Positions 19,377 to 27,810 of a stretch of DNA of 28,321 nt are shown here, piece after piece. Under the pieces are notes generated by a model. The model did not search any database and was not told where the DNA came from. It worked only from the letters and a program-made list of their open reading frames with translations. Origin of the DNA: Brachionus plicatilis (Eukaryota; Rotifera; Eurotatoria; Ploima; Brachionidae); contig QEOQ01000455.1 of assembly GCA_010279815.1 (NCBI GenBank), positions 19,211 to 47,531 on the forward strand, read 5' to 3'. The translations under genes and the position numbers were made by a program. Every line of letters starts with the position of its first letter. Position 1 is the stretch's first letter.

Positions 19377-19700
19377 CAGTGGTGTTACGATAACTGTATT
19401 TTACTATTTTTTACTATATTTTACGTAAAATATCGTAAATTTACGAAAATTCACGTAAATTTACGTTAAATTGCCAAAGTAAAATTTAGTAAATTTACGG
19501 TATTTTACGTGAATTTACTATATTTTTCGTAAAATATAGTAAAAAATAGGAAAAACCAAAATTTCCAAAAAAACCGAAATTTGACATTTTTTAAAAATTT
19601 TTTGTATTTTTTTAGTTTTTTATTTTTAAAGAAAAAAAAAAAAATTTGTAAGTTTTACTTTTTTTTACCTTTTTTTACGTAAATTATGGTAAATTTTGGT
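19377..19700 (+). repeat. TACAGTGG-ended, TTTTACGTAAA-rich repeat
   Basis: It starts TACAGTGGTGTTACGATAAC beside the broken LINE and continues with many TTTACGTAAA, TATTTTACG and GTAAATTTACG blocks that are mutually complementary. It resembles minus-strand ends at 26233 (TACAGTGGTGATTGGTGAAC) and 26517 (TACAGTGATGATTTGATACC). The CAGTG terminus at a TA suits a Tc1/mariner-type MITE. A matching right end is not visible nearby. Confidence 0.55.
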
Positions 19701-20045
19701 AAATTTTAATTAAAAAGAGTAAAAAAACGGGAAATAATGGAAATAAAATAAAAAAATTATATACATTTTTAACTGATTTTTTAAAAAAAAATATTTAAAA
19801 GCTAATATTTATAAAATTTTAAAAAACCTATAAAATATAAACTAATGGTGCGAACATCCACCTTCTTTCTCAATAACGATTTTAATTACCTTAGTTCAAA
19901 TTGTTTATTAATTTAATTTTAAGCTGTGTTTTTATGGTTATAAAAATTCTTACTTTCTTTAAGTGACATATATATACAGTATAATGATGTGTTTTGGTTA
20001 ACTTAACCTTTTATAGTTTCCAAGAATTAAAAATAATTTAAAGGT

Positions 20046-20255
20046 AAGATCACCGCCAAAATCACCGGATTTAAACCCAATAGAGCTTTTGTGGAATGAG
20101 CTAGAAGTTTAAAAAAGGGGCATAGGATAAACAGCGATTTAGACGCGTTTAATGCTATTTGATAAAGATAACGAATATTGGCCATCTACTGTTCGTTCAT
20201 TAAAATAAAAAAGTTTGGACTCGGGAAGATCAGCCAAAAAAAGTGATTTTTTTTT
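20046..20255 (+). pseudogene. Tc1/mariner transposase C-terminal relic
   Basis: The frame at 20049-20110 reads VRSPPKSPDLNPIELLWNEL before a TAA. SPDLNPIE..W is the hallmark block around the last catalytic residue of Tc1-like transposases. After frame changes the sequence continues KKGHRINSDLDAFNAI and then FDKDNEYWPSTVRSLK to about 20255, which fits the C-terminal tail. Upstream no catalytic D or helix-turn-helix region is recognisable. Dead copy. Confidence 0.75.
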
Positions 20256-20279
20256 AAATATATTTTCAAGACCTTTCTA

Positions 20280-20690
20280 ATATTTATTTTTTTAAGATAA
20301 TGATTTCTCAGACTTATTTATGTAATAGTAAATTTTGAGATTAAGTAAATTTATAGAATTACGTGTCAATGCGTAAAATTGTAAAAAAATATAAAAATAT
20401 TGGATTCTCAAAATTTACTAAGTAAATTTGTAAATTTACTTATGCTAACGGAATTCTATAGAATTTTTAATTTCTTCTCGTAAATTACTAGATAATTTAT
20501 GCGTACATTTTGAGAACAATTTTGCTTAAATTTTGCTTAAAAATTATAATAAATCAAAAAATCTAAAAAGCATAAAAATGAAAATTAATTTAAAAAAACT
20601 AAAAACCATTTTGGTCATTATTGTATTTTCAATGGTGACCAACGTCGAAAATTATAATTAATGTAAAAAATTGAATGAAATTTTTTTTAA
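20280..20690. other. AT-rich repeat with TTACGTGTC and TCTCAAAATTTACT blocks
   Basis: Blocks such as TCTCAAAATTTACT, TTCTCGTAAATTACTAG and ATAGAATTACGT recur inverted or scattered at 21290-21480. The two regions may be two halves or copies of one element. Ends not defined. Confidence 0.35.
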
Positions 20691-20692
20691 AG

Positions 20693-20908
20693 GTTTAAAC
20701 TTAATTCTGTAAATGCAACATAGTGCAACATTCAAAGTTGCATCACATATCAAGGTCTGCTGAATTTGCAGAGTTCAGCAGAAATTAAATTTCAATAAAA
20801 TCGAGCGTGGTGCATTTTGCAGAGATTTTGCACATCATTAGCAGACTTTAACAGTTGATGCAACTTTGAATTTTGCACCATTCTACATTCACAGAATTAA
20901 TTTTAAAC
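20693..20908. mobile_element. Short inverted-repeat element (216 bp)
   Basis: The termini GTTTAAACTTAATTCTGT (from 20693) and GTTTAAAATTAATTCTGT (minus, from 20908) pair. Further inward pairs are ATTCAAAGTTGCATCA and TGATGCAACTTTGAAT, and TCTGCTGAATTTGCAGAG with the distal CTCTGC..AGCAGA blocks. It is non-coding and no target duplication is obvious. Confidence 0.6.
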
Positions 20909-21515
20909 TTTCAGAAAAAAAGTTATTAAATTTTTTTGCACTTTGTTCTGTTCTTTTGTACTGAACTTCACAAAACCGAAGCTTATAGAATTTTTAATAA
21001 GTGAAGAGGGCCAAAAACGCACACGCCCCGTACTCACTAGTTTAATTTTTACTTAGTCACGAATTTTACTTATTTGTTACTTTATATTTACTTTATATTT
21101 TTATTGTCCACCTAATTTTGGTAATGGTCACCTAAATATTTTTTTGTTCACTTAAAGACTTTGATCTAACTAATCGATGCTCATGTCGAAAATCAAATTT
21201 ACTTTGCAATTCTCGTTGTCATGGCTCAAATCCGGCATGCAAAAATAAATAAAAACTTTATTTTTTTAAATTTTATTTTATTTTACTTTACTTTACAAAT
21301 TTACTTAAACTTTAAAGTTATTCTCGTAAATTACTAAAACATTTCCAGTAAATTACGAGAAAAAATAAAATATCAGTAAATTTTGAGATTTCTTTTTTTT
21401 ATTCATTTTTTACAAATTTACGTATAAGAACGTAATTCTATAGATTTCCGTGTTTTACATTTTTACGATAACATTTACAAGACGAAGGAATTGATTGTAC
21501 AGTATATTTCTAAAC
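20909..21515. other. Spacer with repeat fragments
   Basis: No gene. It holds TCCACCTAATTTTGG / GTCACCTAAA motifs at 21108-21136 that recall the element at 24379-24486, and TTACGAGAA / TTCTCGTAA blocks at 21320-21365 shared with 20470-20500. Confidence 0.35.
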
Positions 21516-21521
21516 AAAGTT

Positions 21522-21684
21522 AACAGTCTGCTTAAGCAGTTTTAAAGCATCTCATAAACACTGCTTAAACACATTAAACATTAAAGCAGTGTTTAAGCAG
21601 TGTTTATCAGCAGTTTAAAAAGTGCTTATGAGTGGTTTAAGCGGTGTTTAAGACATATTAAAGCATTAACTGCTTAAACACAGT
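21522..21684. repeat. Array of interleaved GCAGTGTTTAAGCAGT palindromes
   Basis: At least eight copies, in both orientations, of a TGCTTAA(A/G)CA(C/G)T-like unit: CTGCTTAAGCAGT at 21528, CACTGCTTAAACAC at 21559, AGCAGTGTTTAAGCAGTGTT at 21585, then 21609, 21631, 21644 and 21670. The stretch can fold in several alternative ways. It is probably a MITE with internal self-complementary repeats. Confidence 0.6.
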
Positions 21685-22298
21685 TATACAGTGGCCTCGG
21701 ATGAAAAACCCTCAAGGTACTGGTAGCCTTTTAACGTCATGCTAAGGACGTCCTCTAAGCCATGCTAAGAATTTCGGAGTATATTTCTAGATCGAATAGA
21801 CAGGCCAAAAGGTACTAATTTAAACATTACAAAACTCCTTCAAGCCTAGGTTTTCGCCGTCATAAAGAATGCATGATCCTTTTCTTGACAGTTTTTTGTT
21901 CGGCTTGAAAGAACATGAATGCTTTTCACGCCTAAAAAACCTTCTATAAATTTGTATGAAATTGAATGGCCTCAGTCTTCAATTTGAATCAGCTAACCTG
22001 GTTTCTCTTGTAAATATTTACCTTTTCCATTAATTTTAAATTTTCTTAATTTTTAAATTATTTTTTAGACAAAAATTATTTTACAAATCTCAGGATCCTT
22101 AAAATTTAAATTATGGTGTGCAGTTTTTGCTGAAAAATTTTAAATTTTGACAATTTATTCTAAAAAGCGCAGCACTCGGAATCATTTTCAATTATAAAAT
22201 TTTGACTTTAACGAACTGGTATTGTTCATTTCTGAAAAAAATGTTCAATTAGAAGTTAAAAGTAGTTTAAAATATTTATTATAAAATAGATAAAATAT
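21685..22298. other. Less AT-rich block of unknown nature plus 3' flank of MARVEL copy 3
   Basis: 21690-22010 is clearly richer in G+C than the surroundings, begins TACAGTGGCCTCGGATG and contains the near-repeat ATGCTAAGGACGT / ATGCTAAGAATTT. No long open frame on either strand and no tRNA-like fold that I can see. The rest is AT-rich. Confidence 0.4.
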
Positions 22299-22562
22299 TT
22301 ATTTTGGAGAATTTTTAGCTGGATTGGCTTTGTCTTTCAAATAAGTTTTTAATTGTTTCCATTTTTCCATCACTGATTTGTATACAACTACGGATATTTG
22401 AATAAAGTAGGCAATACATGACAAAAAGCCGAAAAATGCTGCTATAGCAAAAGCTCCTTTGTTTACATCCTCATTTAAACTTCGGATTTTGGGTTCAGCT
22501 ACTGCGCAAGCAATCGACGATGCAAATACCGCGATTAAAAACACTAAATCCGAAACTAAAGA
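22299..22562 (-). CDS. MARVEL-type second exon, copy 3
   Basis: An acceptor AAATTTTAG precedes an 87-codon exon that starts SLVSDLVFLIAVF, aligning with FAVLDAIMLLAMF of copy 2 at the same phase-0 junction. It holds two membrane segments: residues 3-23, and about 33-60 (KGAFAIAAFFGFLSCIAYFI). A basic tail follows (KWKQLKTYLKDKANPAKNSPK), unlike the Gly/Ser-rich tail of copy 2. No first exon with the expected DAFLAFAI helix pair is found upstream on this strand within the window. It may lie beyond an unusually long intron, or the copy may be an orphan exon. The frame is clean, with no stops, and a similar tail survives in the fragment at 16648-16770. That shows this tail type existed before the duplication. 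Confidence 0.7.
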   Translation of the reverse strand, partial: SLVSDLVFLIAVFASSIACAVAEPKIRSLNEDVNKGAFAIAAFFGFLSCIAYFIQISVVVYKSVMEKWKQLKTYLKDKANPAKNSPK

Positions 22563-23800
22563 CTAAAATTTATTAATATATTGAAAAGACTTGTATAATT
22601 TTAAAGAATTCTAAATTTATTCACTAATATTTTGATTTATTTTTTTGTGTTTGAATAACAAAATGTATCCAATGTTGAAATAACTTTGAAAAAGTTTGAT
22701 ATCATAAACATTATTTTCAGTATCAAATATAAATATAATTCTAAGTTAATATATTAAGCATATGTAAAATTAAAATTTTTAGTGAAATAGAAGCAAATTG
22801 AAGTTTCAGTTCAAATTTTAAGATCAAAACTATCATTTAAAATTTTAAAACTTAATTAATCTAAAGAATTTGAATTTTTTAAAAAATAAATTCTTAACAT
22901 TACTAGGCATAATATTTATAATAATGGTTCATTATCAAATTAGCATCAAAATGATTGATCTCTAATTTATTTGACAAAAACAATCAATAATTTAAAAAAT
23001 TCAGGTTAAGTTAATTCAAATTTATAACTTTTATATCCATTCATTCAAACTGAAATAATTTTATTTTTCCACTTAAATAAATTTTAAAATTTTAAAACAG
23101 TTAATTTTTTTTTCTTTAAAAGTAAGTTTTCATTAAAATCAATTAAAATATTTAAACCGATATCAATAAAAAGGGATATTTTAAATTTTTAGATATGGAA
23201 ATAAACTTGACATGACATGTCAATAAATTGCTTTGGAAAAAAATTATTTTTTCTCTTTTATTAAAAACAATATTGCAATTTATATTTTGATCTTTTGATC
23301 TTGATATTAAACTTCAATTTGCCGAAATAGAATGAGTTTAATTTTTATTTGAAAATTAAAAAAAAAATTTTTCAACCCTTTTTTTTAAATTTTAAATAAT
23401 TTATTCATTTATTCCTTTATCTGTACCGAAAAAATAAATGCTCCCCTAGAATAAAAATATTGTTATTGGCTGGCGCTTTTAATTATTGATAAAAATAATA
23501 AAAGTCCTAGAATAGCTTAGAACTGAAGTTTTCGATCAAATTTATAATTTAAAACTGATTCTATGGTTAGATCCTAAAAGTCATAGAAAATGGCTCTAAA
23601 TTTTTTATATTATTTTGTTTTTAAATATATTTGATTTTATTGTTATTTTTCTGAGCTTGTTTTTCTTTTTGAATTAAAGAATAAAATATTTATAAGAATT
23701 CAAATTAGTCTTTAAATCATGGCACCTGGTAAACAAAAATAATTTAGTGACCCACCTCGAACTAGCCGCCATCAATATATTAAAAAAAAATAAAAAAAAG
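22563..23800. other. Upstream of MARVEL copy 3; no exon or element recognised
   Basis: Searched by eye for the missing first exon (DAFLAFA, IPWIII or an Ala-rich helix) on the minus strand without success. A 35-codon open stretch at about 22620-22730 (minus) has no membrane segment or family match. Confidence 0.5.
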
Positions 23801-23809
23801 ATAAATAAT

Positions 23810-24301
23810 GGCATCTTGAAGTTGATGATCAATTCAATATATCATTTCAATTCAAAGATTTTATCATTTGATATTAAAATTAATCTTTGAATTAATTGAA
23901 ATAATTTTGATGTAAAATGCTTTACAGCATTGTGAATTTTGGAACAAAGAACAAAAAAAAAATTTTAAAATGAAATATGTTTTTAACTCTGAGTTCAAAA
24001 ATTTTTCTGCAAAATGTGTCAGCTGATACAAACTTTGCACCACCCAAATTAAGTCTCTGCAATAACTCTGCAATTTAATTTTAATGATTTTCTGATACAT
24101 TTAGTGCTTTGCAGACTTGCAGAGTTATTATCAATGGATTTAAAAATTGTTTTCTATTTTAACTGTTTAATTTTTTTAGTCTACATAACATGTAAAGCAT
24201 TTTACATTAAAATTATTTAAATAAATTTAAAGATTAATATCTTTAAATAAACTCTTTATATTGAAATGATATTTTGAATTGATCTTCAACTTCAAGATGC
24301 C
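23810..24301. mobile_element. hAT-like foldback MITE family, copy 2 (492 bp, 8-bp duplication)
   Basis: Termini GGCATCTTGAAGTTGATGAT and, inverted, GGCATCTTGAAGTTGAAGAT, flanked by perfect TAAATAAT duplications (23802-23809, 24302-24309). Arms match copies at 17451 and 15093, but the centre (about 23935-24140) is different and carries TGCAGA/CTCTGCAA motifs, so it may contain a nested insertion or be a sub-family. Confidence 0.9.
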
Positions 24302-24378
24302 TAAATAATTCATTTAGTTTTAAATTTAAATTCAATAATTGAAAAAGTATCAGTCTGTTATGCGATTAATTTTTGTTG

Positions 24379-24486
24379 TCAGGCTTTGTGAATTATAAGT
24401 TCACCTAATTTTGTATTAAAGGTGAACACATTTCAAATTAGGTGAACAATTTTAAGATTAGGTGAACCAATAGTTCACGAAACCTG
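24379..24486. mobile_element. Small MITE with CAGG termini and AGGTGAAC blocks
   Basis: The left end CAGGCTTTGTGAATTATAAG and the right end (minus) CAGGTTTCGTGAACTATTGG pair over about 34 bp, continuing through TTCACCTAAT on both arms. Between them lie further TTAGGTGAAC units. No convincing target duplication. Non-coding, 108 bp. Confidence 0.65.
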
Positions 24487-24489
24487 AGA

Positions 24490-24860
24490 GCAAGAATTGT
24501 TCCAGCAATAGATGAAAAATAGTCCACCTTACCGACTAGATCCAAAAAACTTTGTTTTTTCGTTATAAACTTTGTCTCTAATAATTGACGTTCGTTTTAT
24601 GCATTTTAACAAAAACTCGATTTATAAAAAATGAAAAACAGAATGTAGATAATTTCTTAAACATCAAATATTATCTTAAGGATCATCATATCACAAACTC
24701 AAAGTCAAAATATGCAAAAAAAAAAAACAAAGCTAATCATGCTTACAATATTAACTTAAGATTATTTTTTTTTGAAACTGAAAAAATAATTTGAAACATC
24801 GCACTTTATCAATGTTATATCAACATTGGATTTATTCTGTAATTCAAACACAAAAATTTT
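24490..24860. other. AT-rich spacer, nothing recognised
   Basis: A 69-codon open stretch here is low complexity, without start context or family match. Confidence 0.4.
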
Positions 24861-24884
24861 TTTTCATTTTACAATGAATCAAAA

Positions 24885-25490
24885 TGTGATAATTTTGATC
24901 AACAAAATATTAAGTGTATTCTTTGTAATCAAAAATTGATCACCAAAATTTTTTTTTGATCACATAAAAATTTTTTTGATCACATGAAATTTTTTTTGTT
25001 GAAATCAATAATTTTTTTCATTCTAGAAATTTCAAAATTTTACATTTATTGACAATACAAAAAAAGAATCCTTTTAAAAACTTTTTATCCTTTAAAAACT
25101 TAAAAACCATAAAGATTCTTAAAAAAAAGAATGTACTATTTGTTCTTTTTGACAAAAAAACACCATAAAGGATGTACTTTTTGTTCTTTTTATTTTAAGT
25201 CAAAGTTAGTTTCTCCCCATAAAGGACGTTCTTTTTGACTAGAAAAAATCAAAAAGGATAAAAAGTACGTCCTTTATGGGTAGAAACTAACTAAAAACAC
25301 AAAGAATAATTTTGATTTTGTTTTATTTTATTTTAAAATTGAGACTTAAATTTTTTTTTGAAAATTAAGTTTAATATATTTTAAAAAATTTCCAGATCAC
25401 CAAAAAATTTTTCTGATCACCAAAAATTTTCTCAGGTCACCAAAAAAAATTTATTTTTATTTTTTCATAAATTAGAGGCTTTTTTGATCA
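24885..25490. repeat. GATCAC-motif arrays around a hairpin region
   Basis: Left array: TTGATCACCAAAATTTTT, TTGATCACATAAAAATTTTT, TTGATCACATGAAATTTTT (24946-25000), spaced about 21-23 bp. Right array: AGATCACCAAAAAATTTTTC, TGATCACCAAAAATTTTCTC, AGGTCACCAAAAAAAATTT (25393-25455) and TTGATCACGAAATT. Between them are direct repeats of GTACTTTTTGTTCTTTTT and a strong hairpin at 25205-25291. This looks like a non-autonomous element with short subterminal repeats, but true termini are not defined. Confidence 0.5.
25205..25291. repeat. 25-bp stem hairpin
   Basis: The left arm (25205-25229) begins GTTAGTTTCTCCCCATAAAG. The right arm (25267-25291) is its complement with a single mismatch. An inner TTTTTGA/TCAAAAA pair extends the stem. 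Confidence 0.85.
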
Positions 25491-25506
25491 CGAAATTATG
25501 TAAAAA

Positions 25507-25735
25507 TTGGTAAAATTAAAAACGGCCAATTCAAAATTCAAAATTTTTTGAAAAAATGTCTTTTTTTTTCCAAAAATCGAAAGTTTAAGAAAGCTTTTTT
25601 TATAACAATTTAAAAATAACTATTTTTTTGACCAATTTATGAAAAAAAAACTTTCTTAAATGTTCGATTTTTGGAAAAAAAGACATTTTTTCAAAAAATT
25701 TTGAATTTTGAATTGGCCGTTTTTAATTTTACCAA
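25507..25735. repeat. Near-perfect long hairpin, ~75-bp stem
   Basis: The left arm 25507-25581 and the right arm 25663-25735 are complementary across almost their full length (TTGGTAAAATTAAAAACGGC / GCCGTTTTTAATTTTACCAA at the base, CCAAAAATCGAA / TTCGATTTTTGG at the top). They differ mainly in homopolymer length. A second pair, GTTTAAGAAAG / CTTTCTTAAA, extends it. A partial relative lies at 26395-26470. Confidence 0.9.
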
Positions 25736-25739
25736 ATTT

Positions 25740-26233
25740 ATCTCAAAATCCTGAAAATTTACTAAATTTTTTTTTTAAATAATCTAATCAAAAATGGAAA
25801 ACCCCTTTCGACCTATTTAAAGAAAAAATTCAAATAAAATAAACAATCTTTTATGCTTTTACAATTTTTATTTTTTAAGCAATATTTCAAGAATATTTAA
25901 TTTAATTAATTCAAAATTATTCAATTTTTTGTTTAACATTTACTTTTTGCTCTAATTTATGTGTTTTTTCAATTTTTAAAATAATCAAAAATAACTTTTA
26001 CAAATCCCAAAATTAACGCTAATGTGGCTGAAAGGGAGAATTAATATTCATTCCAAACAGCCAGGGAATTTTCCCAAATTATTTTTTAAATAAATAAATA
26101 AATAAAATTTTTTTAAAATACTTCTTTTTTACTTTTCGGATTTTACGTTAATTTACTTAAAATGTGGTAAAATTTGGTTAATTTACGGTATTTTACCTAA
26201 TTTTTCGTAAAATACTGTTCACCAATCACCACT
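25740..26233. other. AT-rich DNA ending in a CACTGTA repeat terminus
   Basis: Contains an (AAAT)n microsatellite at 26091-26107 and TTTTACG/GTAAAATA blocks from 26140, ending AATCACCACTGTA at 26221-26233. No gene. Confidence 0.5.
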
Positions 26234-26650
26234 GTATGTCTTTTATTAAATTATCGATTAAATTTGTTTTGTGTAAATAAAATCAAGTTTTTCAAATTTT
26301 ACTTTTTTTTACCAATTTTTACAAAAAATATCCAAAATTAAAGTAATTTTTGGTTAAAAATAGTTATTTTTAAAATCGTTTAAAAAAAAATTTTTTTTTA
26401 ATTTTTGATTTTTGGAATAAAGGCATTTTTTAAAAATTTTTAGCCGTTTTGAATTTTACCAAATTTTACCTATCTTATCGTAATTTTTCGTAAATACTGG
26501 TATCAAATCATCACTGTAACAATCAAAATTAAATTCTCTAGCAAAAACCTTGAATATGGGATATTTTCCAAAAATAAATCCCAAATTCAGCTTTTACTTT
26601 AGCAGAAAAATTCTCATTAAAAAATTAAAAATTGAAAAATTGTGGAGTTA

Positions 26651-26769
26651 ACGTAATTATCCGAATTTACTGACATGTCACTATAGAATCTTTTACATGT
26701 TATAACAGCGTGTCACTAAAATAGAGTACTCTATTTTAAAGACATGTCACTCAATTCGGATGATTACGT
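26651..26769. mobile_element. TA-flanked MITE, intact 119-bp copy
   Basis: The termini ACGTAATTATCCGAATT and, inverted, ACGTAATCATCCGAATT differ at one base and lie inside TA (26649-26650, 26770-26771). The interior has ACATGTCACT and AAAATAGAGTACTCTATTTT, a 20-bp perfect palindrome. It serves as the empty-site reference for the interrupted copy at 6705-6965. Confidence 0.85.
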
Positions 26770-26919
26770 TAATTTCCAAATAGAAAATAAGTCAAATTTT
26801 AATTTTTTTTTTGAGAGTAAAGCCAATTTTTTTGTTAGAGTAAAAGTTAAATTTAAGCTTTATTTTTGAAAAATATCTCATACTCAGGGTATTTTCCGGC
26901 TTATTAAATTTTAATTGCT

Positions 26920-27810
26920 ACAACATCGGGTCTACCTATTTAACACAATAAAAAAACTTTTCAACACAAATTTAAACTGATCGTCACAAAATTAAATCTT
27001 CTCAGCACAAATTTTAAAAAATAGTGAAAAATTTTGAATACAAAAATTTTTTTCCTAAAAAATCGTTGAACACAAAAAAAATAATTTAGAAAATTTTTAT
27101 CACAAAAATTAAAGACAAAAAAAACTTTACAACACAAATTTTTTTTTTGTTTCAATTGTTTAAATTTCTTAAGAAATGCTTTCAAATTTTTTAAAATTAT
27201 TAAAATTAGTTTTGAAAATTTTTAAATTTTTACTTAAATATTTTGTCCAAATTCAGTCTAAGAATGAATCTTAGAAATCGAAAAAATATCATTTAACTCA
27301 CCAAGGATAAAATGCCAAAAAAAACTATTTAAGACTATAAGAAATAAAAAGAAAATTGTTCAAATTTATTGGCTTTACAAGAATTGTTTAAAAAGAAAGA
27401 TCAGTTTGTTAACAAGCCAAAAAAAGGTAGAGCTAAAAATTCTGAAAAATGGTACGTGAGAGAATAAAACAATGATTAAAAACATACTTTATATTTATCA
27501 ATAAGCTTTGTGATTTTAGATTTGAAAAAATTCAGCATTTAACTTTTTTAAGCATTTATTCAATAAATTTTGTGTTGAAAAGTTTTTTTTCTCTTAATTT
27601 TAACTAAATTATTTTTTTTGTTTTCAACGATTTTTTAGAAAAAAAATTTTTGTGTTCAAAATTTGTGCTGAGAAGATAAAATTTTGTGTCAAAAAGTTTT
27701 TTTCTTTTTTTGAAAAATTTGTGATGAGAAGATTTAATTTTGTGACGATCAGTTTAAATTTGTGTTGAAAAGTTTTTTTATTGTGTTGAAATAATAATCC
27801 CTACAACATC
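26920..27810 (+). mobile_element. CACAAA-array foldback element, copy 1
   Basis: Arms of at least 75 bp (26942-27016 and 27713-27787) are almost identical inverted copies, e.g. CTTTTCAACACAAATTTAAA. Weaker pairing continues inward (AAAAAATCGTTGAACACAA with TTGTTTTCAACGATTTTTT). The arms consist of a C(A/G)ACACAAA-like motif every 20-35 bp, recalling the subterminal repeats that some DNA transposons use for transposase binding. The centre carries a coding relic (27366-27467). A second copy follows in the same orientation. Confidence 0.6.
27366..27467 (+). pseudogene. C-terminal coding relic of unknown protein, copy 1
   Basis: Thirty-three codons plus TAA read LLALQELFKK, then KDQFVNKPKKGRAKNSEKW, then YVRE. 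The stretch at 28091-28191 encodes nearly the same peptide. Most differences between the two are at third codon positions, so the shared ancestor was under protein-level selection. Upstream the frame is closed by a TAA. Basic and hydrophilic; I do not recognise the family. By position it is probably the end of the protein of the surrounding element. Confidence 0.6.

Noticed and set aside
22620..22730. Possible first exon of MARVEL copy 3 (minus strand, ending NIGYILLF)
   Set aside because: No membrane helices, no DAFLAFA-like block, and no donor site at the expected place.
24379..24494. 8-bp target duplication for the CAGG-ended MITE
   Set aside because: The flanks TTTGTTGT and AGAGCAAG do not match.
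26961..27185. 74-codon minus-strand frame rich in Phe and Lys
   Set aside because: Translation of the CACAAA repeat array; composition alone explains it.
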